A DNA stretch of 64,000 nt from Lutimonas saemankumensis. GTDB lineage: Bacteria > Bacteroidota > Bacteroidia > Flavobacteriales > Flavobacteriaceae. Every line of letters begins with the position of its first letter. Position 1 is the stretch's first letter. The stretch spans positions 124,001-188,000 of the forward strand of contig NZ_JAIUZR010000005.1 in the NCBI RefSeq assembly GCF_020171465.1, in the 5' to 3' direction. The notes beneath the pieces were generated by a model, which was not told the DNA's origin, ran no database searches, and saw nothing but the letters and a program-made list of their open reading frames with translations. This document shows positions 17,813-26,694 of this stretch, in pieces. Both the position numbers and the translations under genes were made by a program.

Positions 17813-19495
17813 TTATCCGGACTTTGATCTAGGTTCATGAGAAGGAGAAGGAGGAGGTGGTGGAGGTGGTGGATCAGCCTGTTGATTCAATGGTTTGCCT
17901 TCTTTCAATTTCATCAAATTGGCTTCAATTAAAGAAAGGTTAGAATCTTTGGTTCTTTTGGCAAGTTCATATCCTTCAGATAATATTTTAACAGCTTCCT
18001 CTTTTTTGCCGGCTATAGACAATGCTTCTGCGTAACTGTCATAGGGATTTACAGAGTCAGGGTAAAGTAGTACGGCGAGTTCAAAGATTCCCAGCGCTTT
18101 GTTTACTTCACCATCTCTTAGTAAATTATACCCTTTACGGTTCAAATAGGATTCTTCTGGCAAATAATTCTCTTTATAAAGTTCATTGTACCTTTGATAA
18201 TGATTAATAGCAGCCCGTGCATAACCTAGTGTTTCAGTTTCTGCTTCAAATTGCTTAAACAGCTTTTCCAAGGCCGTTAAATCTAACCCTTTGTGGATTG
18301 TTTCTTTTGACAGGTTCCAGTGGGAGTATAAAGTAAAATTGGTTCCAACGGATTTAGACAGGCCCCGGAGTCCGTATTCTGTCTTGGTAAACTTTACCTG
18401 AGAGCTCAAATTTCTTGCGTTGTCAACCATAGTGAAATACAATTGATTTGACTTGATTTCCGTGTCCCTTACGATCATACTTTCTTTTTCATTCGGACTA
18501 AAGATGGAGAGCTTTGCAATAAGGTTATTATCTTTTTCCTCAATATCTAATATCATTCCCAGGTCATCGGATCCATAGGTCGATGTACCATACCATCTAC
18601 CGGTAATGTCTTTTTTGATGATGTTCTCACCTTCAGGAAGCACCGGGATCTTAAAACGTGATTCGGGTTCTTTTAGATCATAAAAGTCTTTGTTTTCCCT
18701 TGCTTGTTTCAACAGATTCCAGCTTTCTATTTGAATTTGATTCGCATCATCTTCTGGAATATCTACCAATAAATTTGTGTTTAAGGAGGGATTTCCTGAG
18801 CTTGATAATTGCTGTCCTGAAATTTTCCCTGATAGCCCTATTGGATTTTCGTTGAAAAGCGTTGAAAATATTGTGGTAGCTGCTAAATAAGATCCGTGAG
18901 GAGAAGGGTGTGAACCATCCCTTGCATAAAGATCGAATTCTTTCCGATTGCGAACCATATCCCACACTAAACCTACGGGAGCAATTTCGGCCTGTAGCTC
19001 TTTGGCAATGGAGGAGTAGGCATAGGTCAAAAGTTCTTGCTCCTCAGGTCGATTCTTAACTGACCAGGTCATAAAAAACACAGTTTGTGCTCCTGATTTT
19101 TTTATTTCCCGATCAAATTTTTTTGCATATTCAAAAAAGAGATCGGTTTGGCCAAAATAGATTTCATTATCTATGATAACGGGCATTCCCAGTTTGCTTT
19201 GCTCCTGCAGAACTACATAATTCCAGGAACCGGATCTGATCGCTTTTTGAGCTACTCCGGATTCCCAGTGACGCTTGAGCGTCATGCCTCCCTGGCTAAT
19301 CAGTTTAATTTGAATCGTTCGATCAGGAAATTTTTCCATAGCAAGTTGCTTAACCAGTTCGGGAGCACTATGGTAATACGTATAACTATTTCCTATAAAA
19401 AGGATTCTTGTTGTATCTGAAGGTTTGAGCTGCGAAAAGGTAAGAGACGTAACAAATAGGAAAAACAGGAAATAGAATTTCTTTGACCGGATCAT
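17813..19495 (-). CDS. Secreted SGNH/GDSL hydrolase with TPR and proline-rich tail
   Basis: A 560-residue protein with signal peptide ending TSLTFSQ. The SGNH hydrolase domain (about 28-220) has block I GNSYT (Ser37), SQGGMTL and the catalytic pair DGSHPS (Asp193, His196), similar to DUF4886-type SGNH proteins. A beta-rich segment (about 290-400) with GRWYGTSTYGSDDLG looks like a DUF-type lipocalin or FABP-like module. A TPR segment (about 430-530) contains VNPYDSYAEALSIAGKKEEA. The C-terminus ends in a run of eight prolines followed by a short basic tail. The activity is probably an esterase on an envelope or glycan substrate. Confidence 0.78.
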   Translation of the reverse strand: MIRSKKFYFLFFLFVTSLTFSQLKPSDTTRILFIGNSYTYYHSAPELVKQLAMEKFPDRTIQIKLISQGGMTLKRHWESGVAQKAIRSGSWNYVVLQEQSKLGMPVIIDNEIYFGQTDLFFEYAKKFDREIKKSGAQTVFFMTWSVKNRPEEQELLTYAYSSIAKELQAEIAPVGLVWDMVRNRKEFDLYARDGSHPSPHGSYLAATTIFSTLFNENPIGLSGKISGQQLSSSGNPSLNTNLLVDIPEDDANQIQIESWNLLKQARENKDFYDLKEPESRFKIPVLPEGENIIKKDITGRWYGTSTYGSDDLGMILDIEEKDNNLIAKLSIFSPNEKESMIVRDTEIKSNQLYFTMVDNARNLSSQVKFTKTEYGLRGLSKSVGTNFTLYSHWNLSKETIHKGLDLTALEKLFKQFEAETETLGYARAAINHYQRYNELYKENYLPEESYLNRKGYNLLRDGEVNKALGIFELAVLLYPDSVNPYDSYAEALSIAGKKEEAVKILSEGYELAKRTKDSNLSLIEANLMKLKEGKPLNQQADPPPPPPPPSPSHEPRSKSG

Positions 19496-19579
19496 AAATT
19501 AGATTTTAATTCGGTCAAAAATAGGTATAAATGATTGGATCTTCTGACTGAGGTTAGAATAAGATTTGTCTTTCTCTGT

Positions 19580-20281
19580 TTATTTCGGAAATGATCCTTC
19601 AGAATAATTATTTAAATGAATATCCCAGGAATATTGGTCGAACCTTAATTTATATCCATTAAAATCCTTGTGAAGGTATGCTTTCAAGATCTTCCTAATT
19701 CCTTTATTGCCTCCAAAATCTTTGTGAAACCATAAAAAGAGACGCGTTATTTTAACTTGTCTTTTTTCACTATTGATTTTTGTTTCGGATTCCAGAAAGG
19801 ACCTCGTCGCAAGATCGAGTTGCTGATCCAAATCTTTTTCGGAATAAAATCGAATAGGCGGGCAACTTTTAGCACCACAGTTCAGGGCAAAATGGATACG
19901 AAAATCAACCGAATCCACAGCTAGATTTTTTATTGTTGAGGAGGTGAAGATATTTGGGAAATAGCCTAAAGAGTATTTATATCTGAACTTTCTGACGATT
20001 CCGTGTTCAATGTTGTCAAGGCTAAATTTATATCCTGCAACAGGTATTATTTTAGATGTGTATATTTTTGGTGCAGATAGATGATATGACTTGCTTAGAA
20101 TTTGGTAGAAACTATTGTAAATATTGATCCAGAATACCAGTTTTAGATTGTCATTCGTTAGCTGCTCCTCCAAACGCTTCCATGAGATATTTTCCAGTTC
20201 ATCAAGAATCCCCGACACAGGTTTTTCATTTTTAACAGAAAGAAGAAGTTCTCCGGATTTTTGAGTGAGCATAAAAGCCAT
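19580..20281 (-). CDS. DUF547 family protein
   Basis: This 233-residue protein shows the DUF547 pattern: KLVFWINIYNSFYQIL near residue 45, then DNIEHGIVR, and the conserved HFALNCGAKSCPPIRFY with two cysteines, followed by DLDQQLDLATRSFLE. The fold resembles a papain-like/transglutaminase-like fold, but activity has not been established. There is no signal peptide, unlike many DUF547 proteins. It sits downstream of ftsH and the 128-residue gene on the same strand, separated by 162 bp that contains a 16-bp perfect palindrome, so it probably has its own promoter. Confidence 0.85.
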   Translation of the reverse strand: MAFMLTQKSGELLLSVKNEKPVSGILDELENISWKRLEEQLTNDNLKLVFWINIYNSFYQILSKSYHLSAPKIYTSKIIPVAGYKFSLDNIEHGIVRKFRYKYSLGYFPNIFTSSTIKNLAVDSVDFRIHFALNCGAKSCPPIRFYSEKDLDQQLDLATRSFLESETKINSEKRQVKITRLFLWFHKDFGGNKGIRKILKAYLHKDFNGYKLRFDQYSWDIHLNNYSEGSFPK

Positions 20282-20328
20282 GTATCATAGTTTAATTTTC
20301 CTGTTCATATAGGCGCATGATCATAATG

Positions 20329-20344
20329 GGTTTCAATTGAAACC
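20329..20344. promoter_or_regulatory. 16-bp perfect palindrome upstream of the DUF547 gene
   Basis: GGTTTCAATTGAAACC reads the same on both strands and lies 48-63 bp upstream of the DUF547 start codon, where a dimeric regulator would bind. An ATGATCAT palindrome (20317-20324) lies beside it. Its role as an operator is inferred from symmetry and position only. Confidence 0.4.
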
Positions 20345-20379
20345 TAAAGATAAGGAAAATGTAATCTAAGATGTATCAT

Positions 20380-20432
20380 AACGATCAGGAAAGGAAACAG
20401 AATCTAATTGAACTTGCCAGATCCTGATCGTT
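20380..20432. repeat. 11-bp inverted repeat downstream of the ftsH operon
   Basis: AACGATCAGGA (20380-20390) and TCCTGATCGTT (20422-20432) are perfect complements around a 31-nt loop, just after the stop of the 128-residue gene. The T-run precedes the hairpin in the sense of minus-strand transcription, so it is not a typical intrinsic terminator. It may be a 3' mRNA structure or a spaced operator pair. Confidence 0.35.
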
Positions 20433-20443
20433 AAAAAAATCAT

Positions 20444-20830
20444 TTAGAGGTACATTGTAAGAAACCTGAAAAAATTCCCTTTGAATTCATTAAAAAGATT
20501 TCTTTGAATCTCGATTTTATATCTCAATAATTCATGTTTGGACACGAGATCTTTGTTGAGGACATCTTCATTCTTTTTGTAATGATCAGCCATATTGGTC
20601 TCGTGTAATTCTATTTGATTCTTAATGGAAAAAATGGCTTCTCTATGAACTATAATATGGTTTTGAAATTTTTCAACCTCAGCCAAAACCCCCTTGTCAG
20701 TCCATCTTACTACAAGTTCATCAAGTCTGTTTTGAAAGGAAACCAATTCGTCTTCCCAAAAAAGTAATTCTCTGTTCCAGTTTTCATGCTCAAAATGCAG
20801 GTCGGTGTTAAAAATCAGTTCTTTTTTCAT
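20444..20830 (-). CDS. Small coiled-coil protein in the ftsH operon
   Basis: This 128-residue protein has no recognisable family. It is almost entirely helical and charged, with heptad-like stretches (LLFWEDELVSFQNRLDELV, AIFSIKNQIELHETNMADHY) and an aromatic C-terminus (FFRFLTMYL). No signal peptide or membrane span is seen. It starts 24 bp after the ftsH stop on the same strand, so the two are very probably co-transcribed. This suggests a cytoplasmic partner, adaptor or substrate of the protease, but that is inference from position. Confidence 0.7.
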   Translation of the reverse strand: MKKELIFNTDLHFEHENWNRELLFWEDELVSFQNRLDELVVRWTDKGVLAEVEKFQNHIIVHREAIFSIKNQIELHETNMADHYKKNEDVLNKDLVSKHELLRYKIEIQRNLFNEFKGNFFRFLTMYL

Positions 20831-20854
20831 AATTAATTCGTTTTATATTTATTT

Positions 20855-22813
20855 CTAATGAGGCTGTTCCTCTTTTTGATTAGAGGATCTCTGTCGTTTT
20901 CCCATGATTCTTTCTAATTCGTCTTTTTCAACCACTTCTTTAGTGATCAAAAGCTGAGTCAGTACTTCGAGTTCATCTTGATGATCCAGAAGGAGCTTTT
21001 TTGTTCTTTCGTAACAAGAAGTTATCAGATTTTGTACCTCTTTATCAATTTTTTGGGCCATGTCTTCGCTGTATGGCTTTACCAATTGTTGCTCGCTTTT
21101 TCCTGTGGAGTCATAAAAACTTATTGGCCCTATTTCTTCATCCAGTCCAAAATAGGCCACCATGCTATAGGCCTGTTTGGTAACTTTTTCCAGGTCGTCA
21201 AGTGCTCCGGAGGAAACATCGCCAAAAACGATTTCTTCAGCTACCCTACCTCCGAGTGAGGCACAAATTTGATCAATAAACTGGCTCCTGGTAACAATTT
21301 GTCTTTCTTCAGGAAGGTACCAGGCAGATCCCAGAGACTTTCCACGAGGAATTATGGAAACTTTCATCAAGGAATCAACATGACGTAAATGCCAGCTGGC
21401 AACTGCATGTCCTGCCTCATGATAGGCAATAATTTCTTTTTCCTTTGAAGATGTAATTTTATTTTTTCTTTCCAATCCTCCAACGATCCTGTCACGTGCC
21501 ATCAAAAAATCTTCCTGATGCACCTGATTACGTTTTTTTCTTGCCGCGATCAGGGCTGCCTCATTACAGATATTGGCAATATCAGCGCCCGAAAATCCGG
21601 GACAAAGTGCCGCCATTTCATCAATATTGATGTCCTTTGCCTTTTTCAAAGGCCTTATATGAACTTTAAAGATCTCAATTCTCTCCTCTTTTGAGGGGAG
21701 TTCCAAGTAGATATGCCTGTCAAATCTGCCAGGCCTTAACAGGGCCTTGTCGAGGATGTCTGCTCTGTTGGTGGCAGCCAGCACTATAACTCCGGTATTG
21801 ACACCAAAGCCGTCAAGTTCGGCCAGAAGCTGATTCAGGGTATTTTCTCTTTCATCATTCGACTGGAAAAAATTTCCCCTGTTGCGAGAACGTCCAACAG
21901 CATCAATTTCGTCTATAAAAATAATACTGGGTGTATTTTCTTTGGCCTTTTTAAAGAGATCCCTGACCCGAGATGCCCCGACACCAACAAACATTTCAAC
22001 AAATTCAGACCCTGAGAGGAAAAAGAATGGAACCTTTGCTTCACCCGCTACCGCCTTGGCCAGTAAAGTTTTCCCTGTTCCGGGAGGGCCCACCAACATA
22101 ACACCCCTGGGGATCTTTGCACCTAACTTGGTATAGTGTTCAGGGTTTTTAAGAAAGTCTACAATTTCCATGATCTCGGTCTTGGCCTCTTTTAATCCAG
22201 CTACATCGTCAAAAGTAATTTTGCTTTTTGTTTCCTTAGTTGTAATCTTGGCCGTTGTTTTTGTAAAATTGAACAAAGTACCGGTTCTTCCCTTGGATGC
22301 CATTCTGCCCAGAAGGATCATCCAGAAGAAAAAAATGAGCGCAAAGGGTATGATCCAGTAAAGAATATTGGTCCAGTCAATCTGATTCACATACCTGATA
22401 GGGACCTTGTCTTCTGAAACAGTATTGGCTTGCGCCTTTTCAAGTTTTTCCTCAAAACTTTCAATTGATCCAATCTGTATGATATAGTGTGGACCGGAAC
22501 TGGACTTAGTGAATTTATTCTTTAGTTCCTCATATTTTGAATTTGACAATCTATCTTGTTTGATATAAATGTTAGCCACAGACTGATTGATCACCTCAAT
22601 TTTTTCAACATCATTTTGAGTCAACATCTCTTGTTCAAATTCGAGCCAGCTTATTTCCCTTGGCCCATATCCGTACCTGGTAAGCAGTAAAGTGGCTAGT
22701 ATCATGAACAGTAAGGTATAGAACCAAAACATGGGCTTTCTTCGGTTCTGTCGATTAAAAGGCCCCTTCTCATTTAAGGGCTTTTGTGATTTCTTTTTGT
22801 TCTGTTGCAGCAT
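20855..22813 (-). CDS. ftsH: ATP-dependent zinc metalloprotease FtsH
   Basis: This 652-residue protein has the full FtsH architecture: membrane helices at about 29-46 and 151-169 with a periplasmic domain between them, an AAA+ module with Walker A GPPGTGKT (242-249), Walker B IIFIDEID (about 297-304) and a second region of homology ([16 protein letters not shown]). The M41 peptidase domain has the zinc motif HEAGH (465-469). It degrades membrane and short-lived cytoplasmic proteins as a hexamer. The N-terminal basic leader is longer than in many housekeeping copies. Its position with stress-type genes and Crp/Fnr-like boxes 71-106 bp upstream suggests a condition-specific copy; whether another ftsH exists cannot be seen here. 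Confidence 0.96.
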   Translation of the reverse strand: MLQQNKKKSQKPLNEKGPFNRQNRRKPMFWFYTLLFMILATLLLTRYGYGPREISWLEFEQEMLTQNDVEKIEVINQSVANIYIKQDRLSNSKYEELKNKFTKSSSGPHYIIQIGSIESFEEKLEKAQANTVSEDKVPIRYVNQIDWTNILYWIIPFALIFFFWMILLGRMASKGRTGTLFNFTKTTAKITTKETKSKITFDDVAGLKEAKTEIMEIVDFLKNPEHYTKLGAKIPRGVMLVGPPGTGKTLLAKAVAGEAKVPFFFLSGSEFVEMFVGVGASRVRDLFKKAKENTPSIIFIDEIDAVGRSRNRGNFFQSNDERENTLNQLLAELDGFGVNTGVIVLAATNRADILDKALLRPGRFDRHIYLELPSKEERIEIFKVHIRPLKKAKDINIDEMAALCPGFSGADIANICNEAALIAARKKRNQVHQEDFLMARDRIVGGLERKNKITSSKEKEIIAYHEAGHAVASWHLRHVDSLMKVSIIPRGKSLGSAWYLPEERQIVTRSQFIDQICASLGGRVAEEIVFGDVSSGALDDLEKVTKQAYSMVAYFGLDEEIGPISFYDSTGKSEQQLVKPYSEDMAQKIDKEVQNLITSCYERTKKLLLDHQDELEVLTQLLITKEVVEKDELERIMGKRQRSSNQKEEQPH

Positions 22814-22883
22814 CCTTCAGGTATAAGATTTAAAACGCAGAAATTTCCTCCTTATAAAATTAGGATAAATAAAGACCCTGGGC

Positions 22884-22919
22884 ATTTACCGTGGTCAACA
22901 AAACTATTGACCACGGTCA
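22884..22919. promoter_or_regulatory. Tandem Crp/Fnr-like operator pair upstream of ftsH
   Basis: Two 14-bp boxes lie 22 bp apart, start to start: TTTACCGTGGTCAA (22884-22897) and TTGACCACGGTCAA (22906-22919). The second is a TTGAC-N4-GTCAA dyad and the first a near copy. Together they also form an 11-bp inverted repeat with an 8-nt spacer. They lie 71-106 bp upstream of ftsH and more than 220 bp upstream of the divergent PD40-SPOR gene, in a 332-bp intergenic region with no other feature that I could find. The half-site geometry is that of Crp/Fnr-family regulators; the regulator is not in this window. Confidence 0.55.
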
Positions 22920-23145
22920 ATGAAATGATTAAATTAATGATCATTTGCCTGGAGACATAATTTTCCATAATCTACATAGACTTAATCATTTGGTATTCGA
23001 TAAAAGGTGGCTAAATAAATATGATCAGTTAATAAAAATATTGACAACTAATGAATTACATTTTGGATGAGAAAAATCAAATTCGTATTTTCGGAGCCAC
23101 TTTTTACCCTTTAGCAGGGCAATTTTAACACTAACAAAAGGATCA

Positions 23146-24330
23146 ATGAAAAATGCACTAATGATTATAATGCTATGCATTCCGTTTGGAATGTATGCTC
23201 AGGAAAAGCAGGTTGTAAACAACCTGGAAAATGATATCCTTAACTTTGCCTATGCAGATAACGATGATTTCTTTAGCAGGGAAAGCGATTTGAAAATCAG
23301 AAATCTTAATAAAGAAGGCAGGAATGTTAACATCAACTGGAGGGTGGCAAATGCAAAACTGTTCGATGAAAATGAGTTTGATTTAAATGAAGGAATGGTA
23401 ACCTTTACGAGGGACAGAAAAACCGTATTCTTTAGTGTAAATCGTAAAATCAAGAAAGTAAAGAGTGAAAATGATCAGAGTGTAAAAACAAAGAAATCTG
23501 TTCATCTTCAGTTATTTAAAGCTAGTGTCAACGAGGATGGTACATGGCAAAATCTTGAAATGCTACCTATCAACGGTAATAGATTTTCAACCGGACAGCC
23601 GGCCTTGAATAATGACGATACGGTTTTATACTTTGTGTCTGACAGACCCGAATCTTTGGGAAGGACCGATATTTTTAGGGTGGACCTTAATGATGATGGA
23701 ACTTACGGAGAGCCAGTAAATTTGGGTCCCGCGGTCAATAGTGTTGAACGTGAAATTTTTCCTGAAATTGATTCTCAAAATGTGCTGTATTTTTCATCGG
23801 ATATTGATTCCGAAAATGGAGAGCTGAATGTTTACGCAAGTAAGATTTTAGACAATGAGATGTCTAGACCAGTACGATTGGATGTGGCAAAAGACGCTGG
23901 AGTTGATGCCTATGCCAGTGCATTTATGGCCATTACCCCAGAAGAGGCTGATCAGATAGAAAATGTTATGAACATGGGTGTGAACCCTGTACCCCAGAAT
24001 CAAACCATCCTTGCAGAAGATAATACCACTGATAATACTATATATGAATCAGAGGCGGTGACCGACAATAAAGAATTTGTACCCTATGATTTTGGAGGTA
24101 ATAGAAAAATTTTTACCGTTCAGATCGGAGCCTTTCAGGGAAAAGCCAGAAAAGAAAAGTTTCATCAGGTATATAATTTATTTGATCATATTTATCCAGA
24201 TGGGTATCAACGATATTATTCGGGTATTTTTAATTCGCATGAAGAAGCTCTTGAGCACTTAAAATCCTTAATAAATGAAGGGTATGAAGATGCCTACATT
24301 GTCAGATTAAAGGGAGAGGAAAGATTCTGA
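23146..24330 (+). CDS. Exported PD40 propeller and SPOR-like domain protein (copy 2)
   Basis: A 394-residue protein with signal peptide MKNALMIIMLCIPFGMYAQ. It aligns end to end with the protein at 16509-17690: TVFFSVNRKIKKVKSENDQS versus TVYFSAHKKLKAKKGNTSD, LEMLPINGNRFSTGQPALNN versus LEMLPVNGKRNSTGYPSLNN, and the C-terminal SPOR-like VQIGAFQGKARKEKF ... YQRYYSGIFNSHEEALEHL. PD40 repeats occupy about 135-250. The C-terminal domain would bind peptidoglycan and the propeller would bind a protein or glycan. The gene is divergent from ftsH and inverted relative to its paralogue. Confidence 0.82.
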   Translation: MKNALMIIMLCIPFGMYAQEKQVVNNLENDILNFAYADNDDFFSRESDLKIRNLNKEGRNVNINWRVANAKLFDENEFDLNEGMVTFTRDRKTVFFSVNRKIKKVKSENDQSVKTKKSVHLQLFKASVNEDGTWQNLEMLPINGNRFSTGQPALNNDDTVLYFVSDRPESLGRTDIFRVDLNDDGTYGEPVNLGPAVNSVEREIFPEIDSQNVLYFSSDIDSENGELNVYASKILDNEMSRPVRLDVAKDAGVDAYASAFMAITPEEADQIENVMNMGVNPVPQNQTILAEDNTTDNTIYESEAVTDNKEFVPYDFGGNRKIFTVQIGAFQGKARKEKFHQVYNLFDHIYPDGYQRYYSGIFNSHEEALEHLKSLINEGYEDAYIVRLKGEERF

Positions 24331-24381
24331 TTTCATTTTGATCAGATTGACTTCGCTATTTCAGCGCCGAAATACTTTTTC

Positions 24382-24417
24382 TTGATTCAGATCATATATC
24401 ATAATGATCAGGATCAT
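24382..24417. promoter_or_regulatory. Two FNR-like boxes in a gene-free interval
   Basis: TTGAT-TCAG-ATCAT (24382-24395) and ATGAT-CAGG-ATCAT (24404-24417) both follow the FNR/CRP geometry of 5-bp half-sites with a 4-bp spacer, and are 22 bp apart, the same offset as the pair upstream of ftsH. They lie in the 295-bp space between the ends of two convergent genes, so no annotated start codon is downstream. A small RNA or a chance A+T-rich match are both possible. Confidence 0.35.
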
Positions 24418-24625
24418 TGCATGAAACGCAATGATTTATGATTTTTCCGATTTCTCATAAGAAAATTGAAAATGAGGTGCTTTAAAATAGTTCTGGATTA
24501 TTCATCCGCTTGATGACAATGAATTTAAATCTGAATTGAGATATACAAAAGCAAATGCACAATTTCCGATGACAGAATTTCGATTTATTCGGGTTGATCA
24601 ATAGACACTTCTAACACTTCGTATT

Positions 24626-25510
24626 TCAGGAATCCGTTGCTGATAGCATAGGCCCATCCATTTCCGCCAGTCCCATAGATTCCAGTGAAGCCTTTCGAAG
24701 CGGATCCACGGTATCATTTAATTTCTGAAATCCAAAGTCAAGGCCTGCAATGGTTCTCAACGGCCTTTGTCCTGCCGGGGTTTCGATCAGTTTATCAAAG
24801 ATATCTACAACGATCATTGGATCAGTTGGGGCCTCAGGATTTTCAACAGCTGCTTCAACCTGCTGTCCAAATCCTTCAAGAAAATCGTTCACGTGCTGAT
24901 AAGAGGCTGCGATCTCTTCATTGGATGGAGGTATCACGTTTCCGAAAAAGTTAGTCGCAAATGGTCCGGGTTCTACAAGTACCACATCAATGCCCAATGG
25001 TGCCAGTTCATAGCGCATGGATTCACTTAGGCCTTCTAATCCCCATTTGCTCGCGTGATAGACACCAAAGCCCGGGAAGGCACCTCTTCCGGCGATTGAA
25101 CTTACCTGAATGATCAGGCCCGAATTCTGACTACGCATTCCAGGGAGTACCGCCTTTGCCACTCTTAGGGTTCCTACGATATTGACATCCAACTGGTCGA
25201 GACATTGCTTTGAAGTGAAAGCTTCAAGAGGTCCACCATAGCCAAGGCCTGCATTATTGATAAGAACGTCAATAACAGGAAGGTCAGAAGTGGCTGATCT
25301 CACACTTTCATCAGAAGAAACATCCAGATCAATGACATGGATAGGGTTGTTTTGAGAGGATTGGTAATTTTTTAATTTCGCTGCTGCTTCAGCATTTTTT
25401 CCGTTGACATTTCTCATGCTGGCATAAACATTAAATCCTTTATCTGCGAAATGTTGAGCCGCTAAAAATCCAAATCCTGTACTGCAACCTGTTATCAAAA
25501 TATTTTTCAT
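24626..25510 (-). CDS. Short-chain dehydrogenase/reductase (SDR)
   Basis: A 294-residue classical SDR. The Rossmann glycine motif is TGCSTGFG (about 7-14), the structural motif is NNAG, and the catalytic residues are Ser in IQVSSIAGRGAF and Tyr-X3-Lys in YHASKWG. After the strand containing LVEPGPFATNFF the C-terminus is extended, as in the YusZ/retinol-dehydrogenase-like group. An Arg (SMRN) near the second strand suggests NADP(H) preference. It is a cytoplasmic single gene flanked by terminators. The substrate cannot be predicted. Confidence 0.9.
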   Translation of the reverse strand: MKNILITGCSTGFGFLAAQHFADKGFNVYASMRNVNGKNAEAAAKLKNYQSSQNNPIHVIDLDVSSDESVRSATSDLPVIDVLINNAGLGYGGPLEAFTSKQCLDQLDVNIVGTLRVAKAVLPGMRSQNSGLIIQVSSIAGRGAFPGFGVYHASKWGLEGLSESMRYELAPLGIDVVLVEPGPFATNFFGNVIPPSNEEIAASYQHVNDFLEGFGQQVEAAVENPEAPTDPMIVVDIFDKLIETPAGQRPLRTIAGLDFGFQKLNDTVDPLRKASLESMGLAEMDGPMLSATDS

Positions 25511-25639
25511 GGTAGTATTTTTTATTAGAATGAATCAAATTAAATTTTATCAAAGATAATTTCGTTATGAATTAGAACAAAAAGGCTTAGGACGAAGCTA
25601 CTTAAATTATGTCCGAACCTGTTGATTGATTTACCAAAT

Positions 25640-25669
25640 AAAAAGCCTTCCAATTTGAAAGGCTTTTTA
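25640..25669 (-). terminator. Terminator after the 234-residue gene
   Basis: AAAAAGCCTT (25640-25649) pairs with AAGGCTTTTT (25659-25668) around a 9-nt loop. It lies 25 bp downstream of the minus-strand stop at 25694 and so ends that transcript. The T-run exists on both strands. Confidence 0.75.
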
Positions 25670-25693
25670 TCTATTTCTAATAGTTAACGGGAA

Positions 25694-26398
25694 TTACCAC
25701 TGTCCTATTCGAACCCGAAGGCCTGAGCGGACTAAACTGGAACCACCATTGGTTTCCTGAAATGTTTTCCATCCGGCCTGGCGCGCAGCCTTCTGGTCAT
25801 CGGTTAGACCTGCATTGGCACCTGCCATGGCGCTTTTAAAGTCTTTATAACCCACAACGGCCCAGTGATTTTCGCCGTGTGGAGAAACACCGGAGGCAAA
25901 TCCACCCATCATAATGACTCTTCCCGTGGCTTTATGGTCATCATGAAATTTATTAAGGGCTGTTTCAAAGGCCTGGCTATCTTCCACATCGATTAAATAA
26001 TACCTTTGAACCGTATAATCTCCTTCAGTATCTCCATAGGCAGTTTTTACGGTCCCCATTCTGGCTCCTGCGCCATCCTCGATATGATGATCAAGCCGGG
26101 CACCGAGTAAATCCCAGGCATCACCTCCGTCAGTGGCGTACATCCCGCCAAGGGCATCCAATGATCCGTGAAAAACGATCATATGAGTTGCATTATTTTC
26201 AGAGTCATGGAAATGGTTGGCATACAAAGAAACGGTTACGCCTTCTGTTTTATGCTCTTTGAAATAATCATCAATAAGTTTAAAAACGGTTGCTTCGTTC
26301 TCTGGCTCTACAATAAAACTGTAGCTTGTCCAGTAAGATTGCTGTGCGTTGATTGCAAAAGCTGTAAAGAGCAATAAACATGTTACTAATTTTTTCAT
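25694..26398 (-). CDS. Exported two-domain protein of unknown function
   Basis: A 234-residue protein with a clear signal peptide (MKKLVTCLLLFTAFAINAQ). I do not recognise a named family. Two halves each look like a ferredoxin-like alpha-beta unit: YSFIVEPENEATVFKLIDDYFKEH in the first, and YYLIDVEDSQAFETALNKFHDDH in the second. The halves also share HMIVFHGSLDALGG and HWAVVGYKDFKSAM. This resembles dimeric alpha-beta barrel proteins fused in tandem. The protein at 27902-28672 has similar size, signal peptide and layout. It is probably periplasmic or secreted, and a function in binding a small molecule is only a guess. Confidence 0.72.
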   Translation of the reverse strand: MKKLVTCLLLFTAFAINAQQSYWTSYSFIVEPENEATVFKLIDDYFKEHKTEGVTVSLYANHFHDSENNATHMIVFHGSLDALGGMYATDGGDAWDLLGARLDHHIEDGAGARMGTVKTAYGDTEGDYTVQRYYLIDVEDSQAFETALNKFHDDHKATGRVIMMGGFASGVSPHGENHWAVVGYKDFKSAMAGANAGLTDDQKAARQAGWKTFQETNGGSSLVRSGLRVRIGQW

Positions 26399-26694
26399 TG
26401 TTGTTTGGTTTTAAGTTAATGGTAAAAAAATGAACTAAAAGGAGCCTAAACATTAAGGTTCACTAATGATTCTTGTCAAATTTAACTGAACCTGATCAAA
26501 TCCAATGTTGAATATTGACGAATGGGTATTAAAACTGTCCGAGTACTATGAATTATTTTTCAAAACCTAATTTTGCACTACCAAAAATTAAATTCGAGGG
26601 AAAGGTTTCCGGATTTTACTGTATATTTAGCTTGCGATGTGTAAAGAATTTTATTTTTTTAATTTGAAGTTCTTTAAGATAAAAAAGCCAAACC

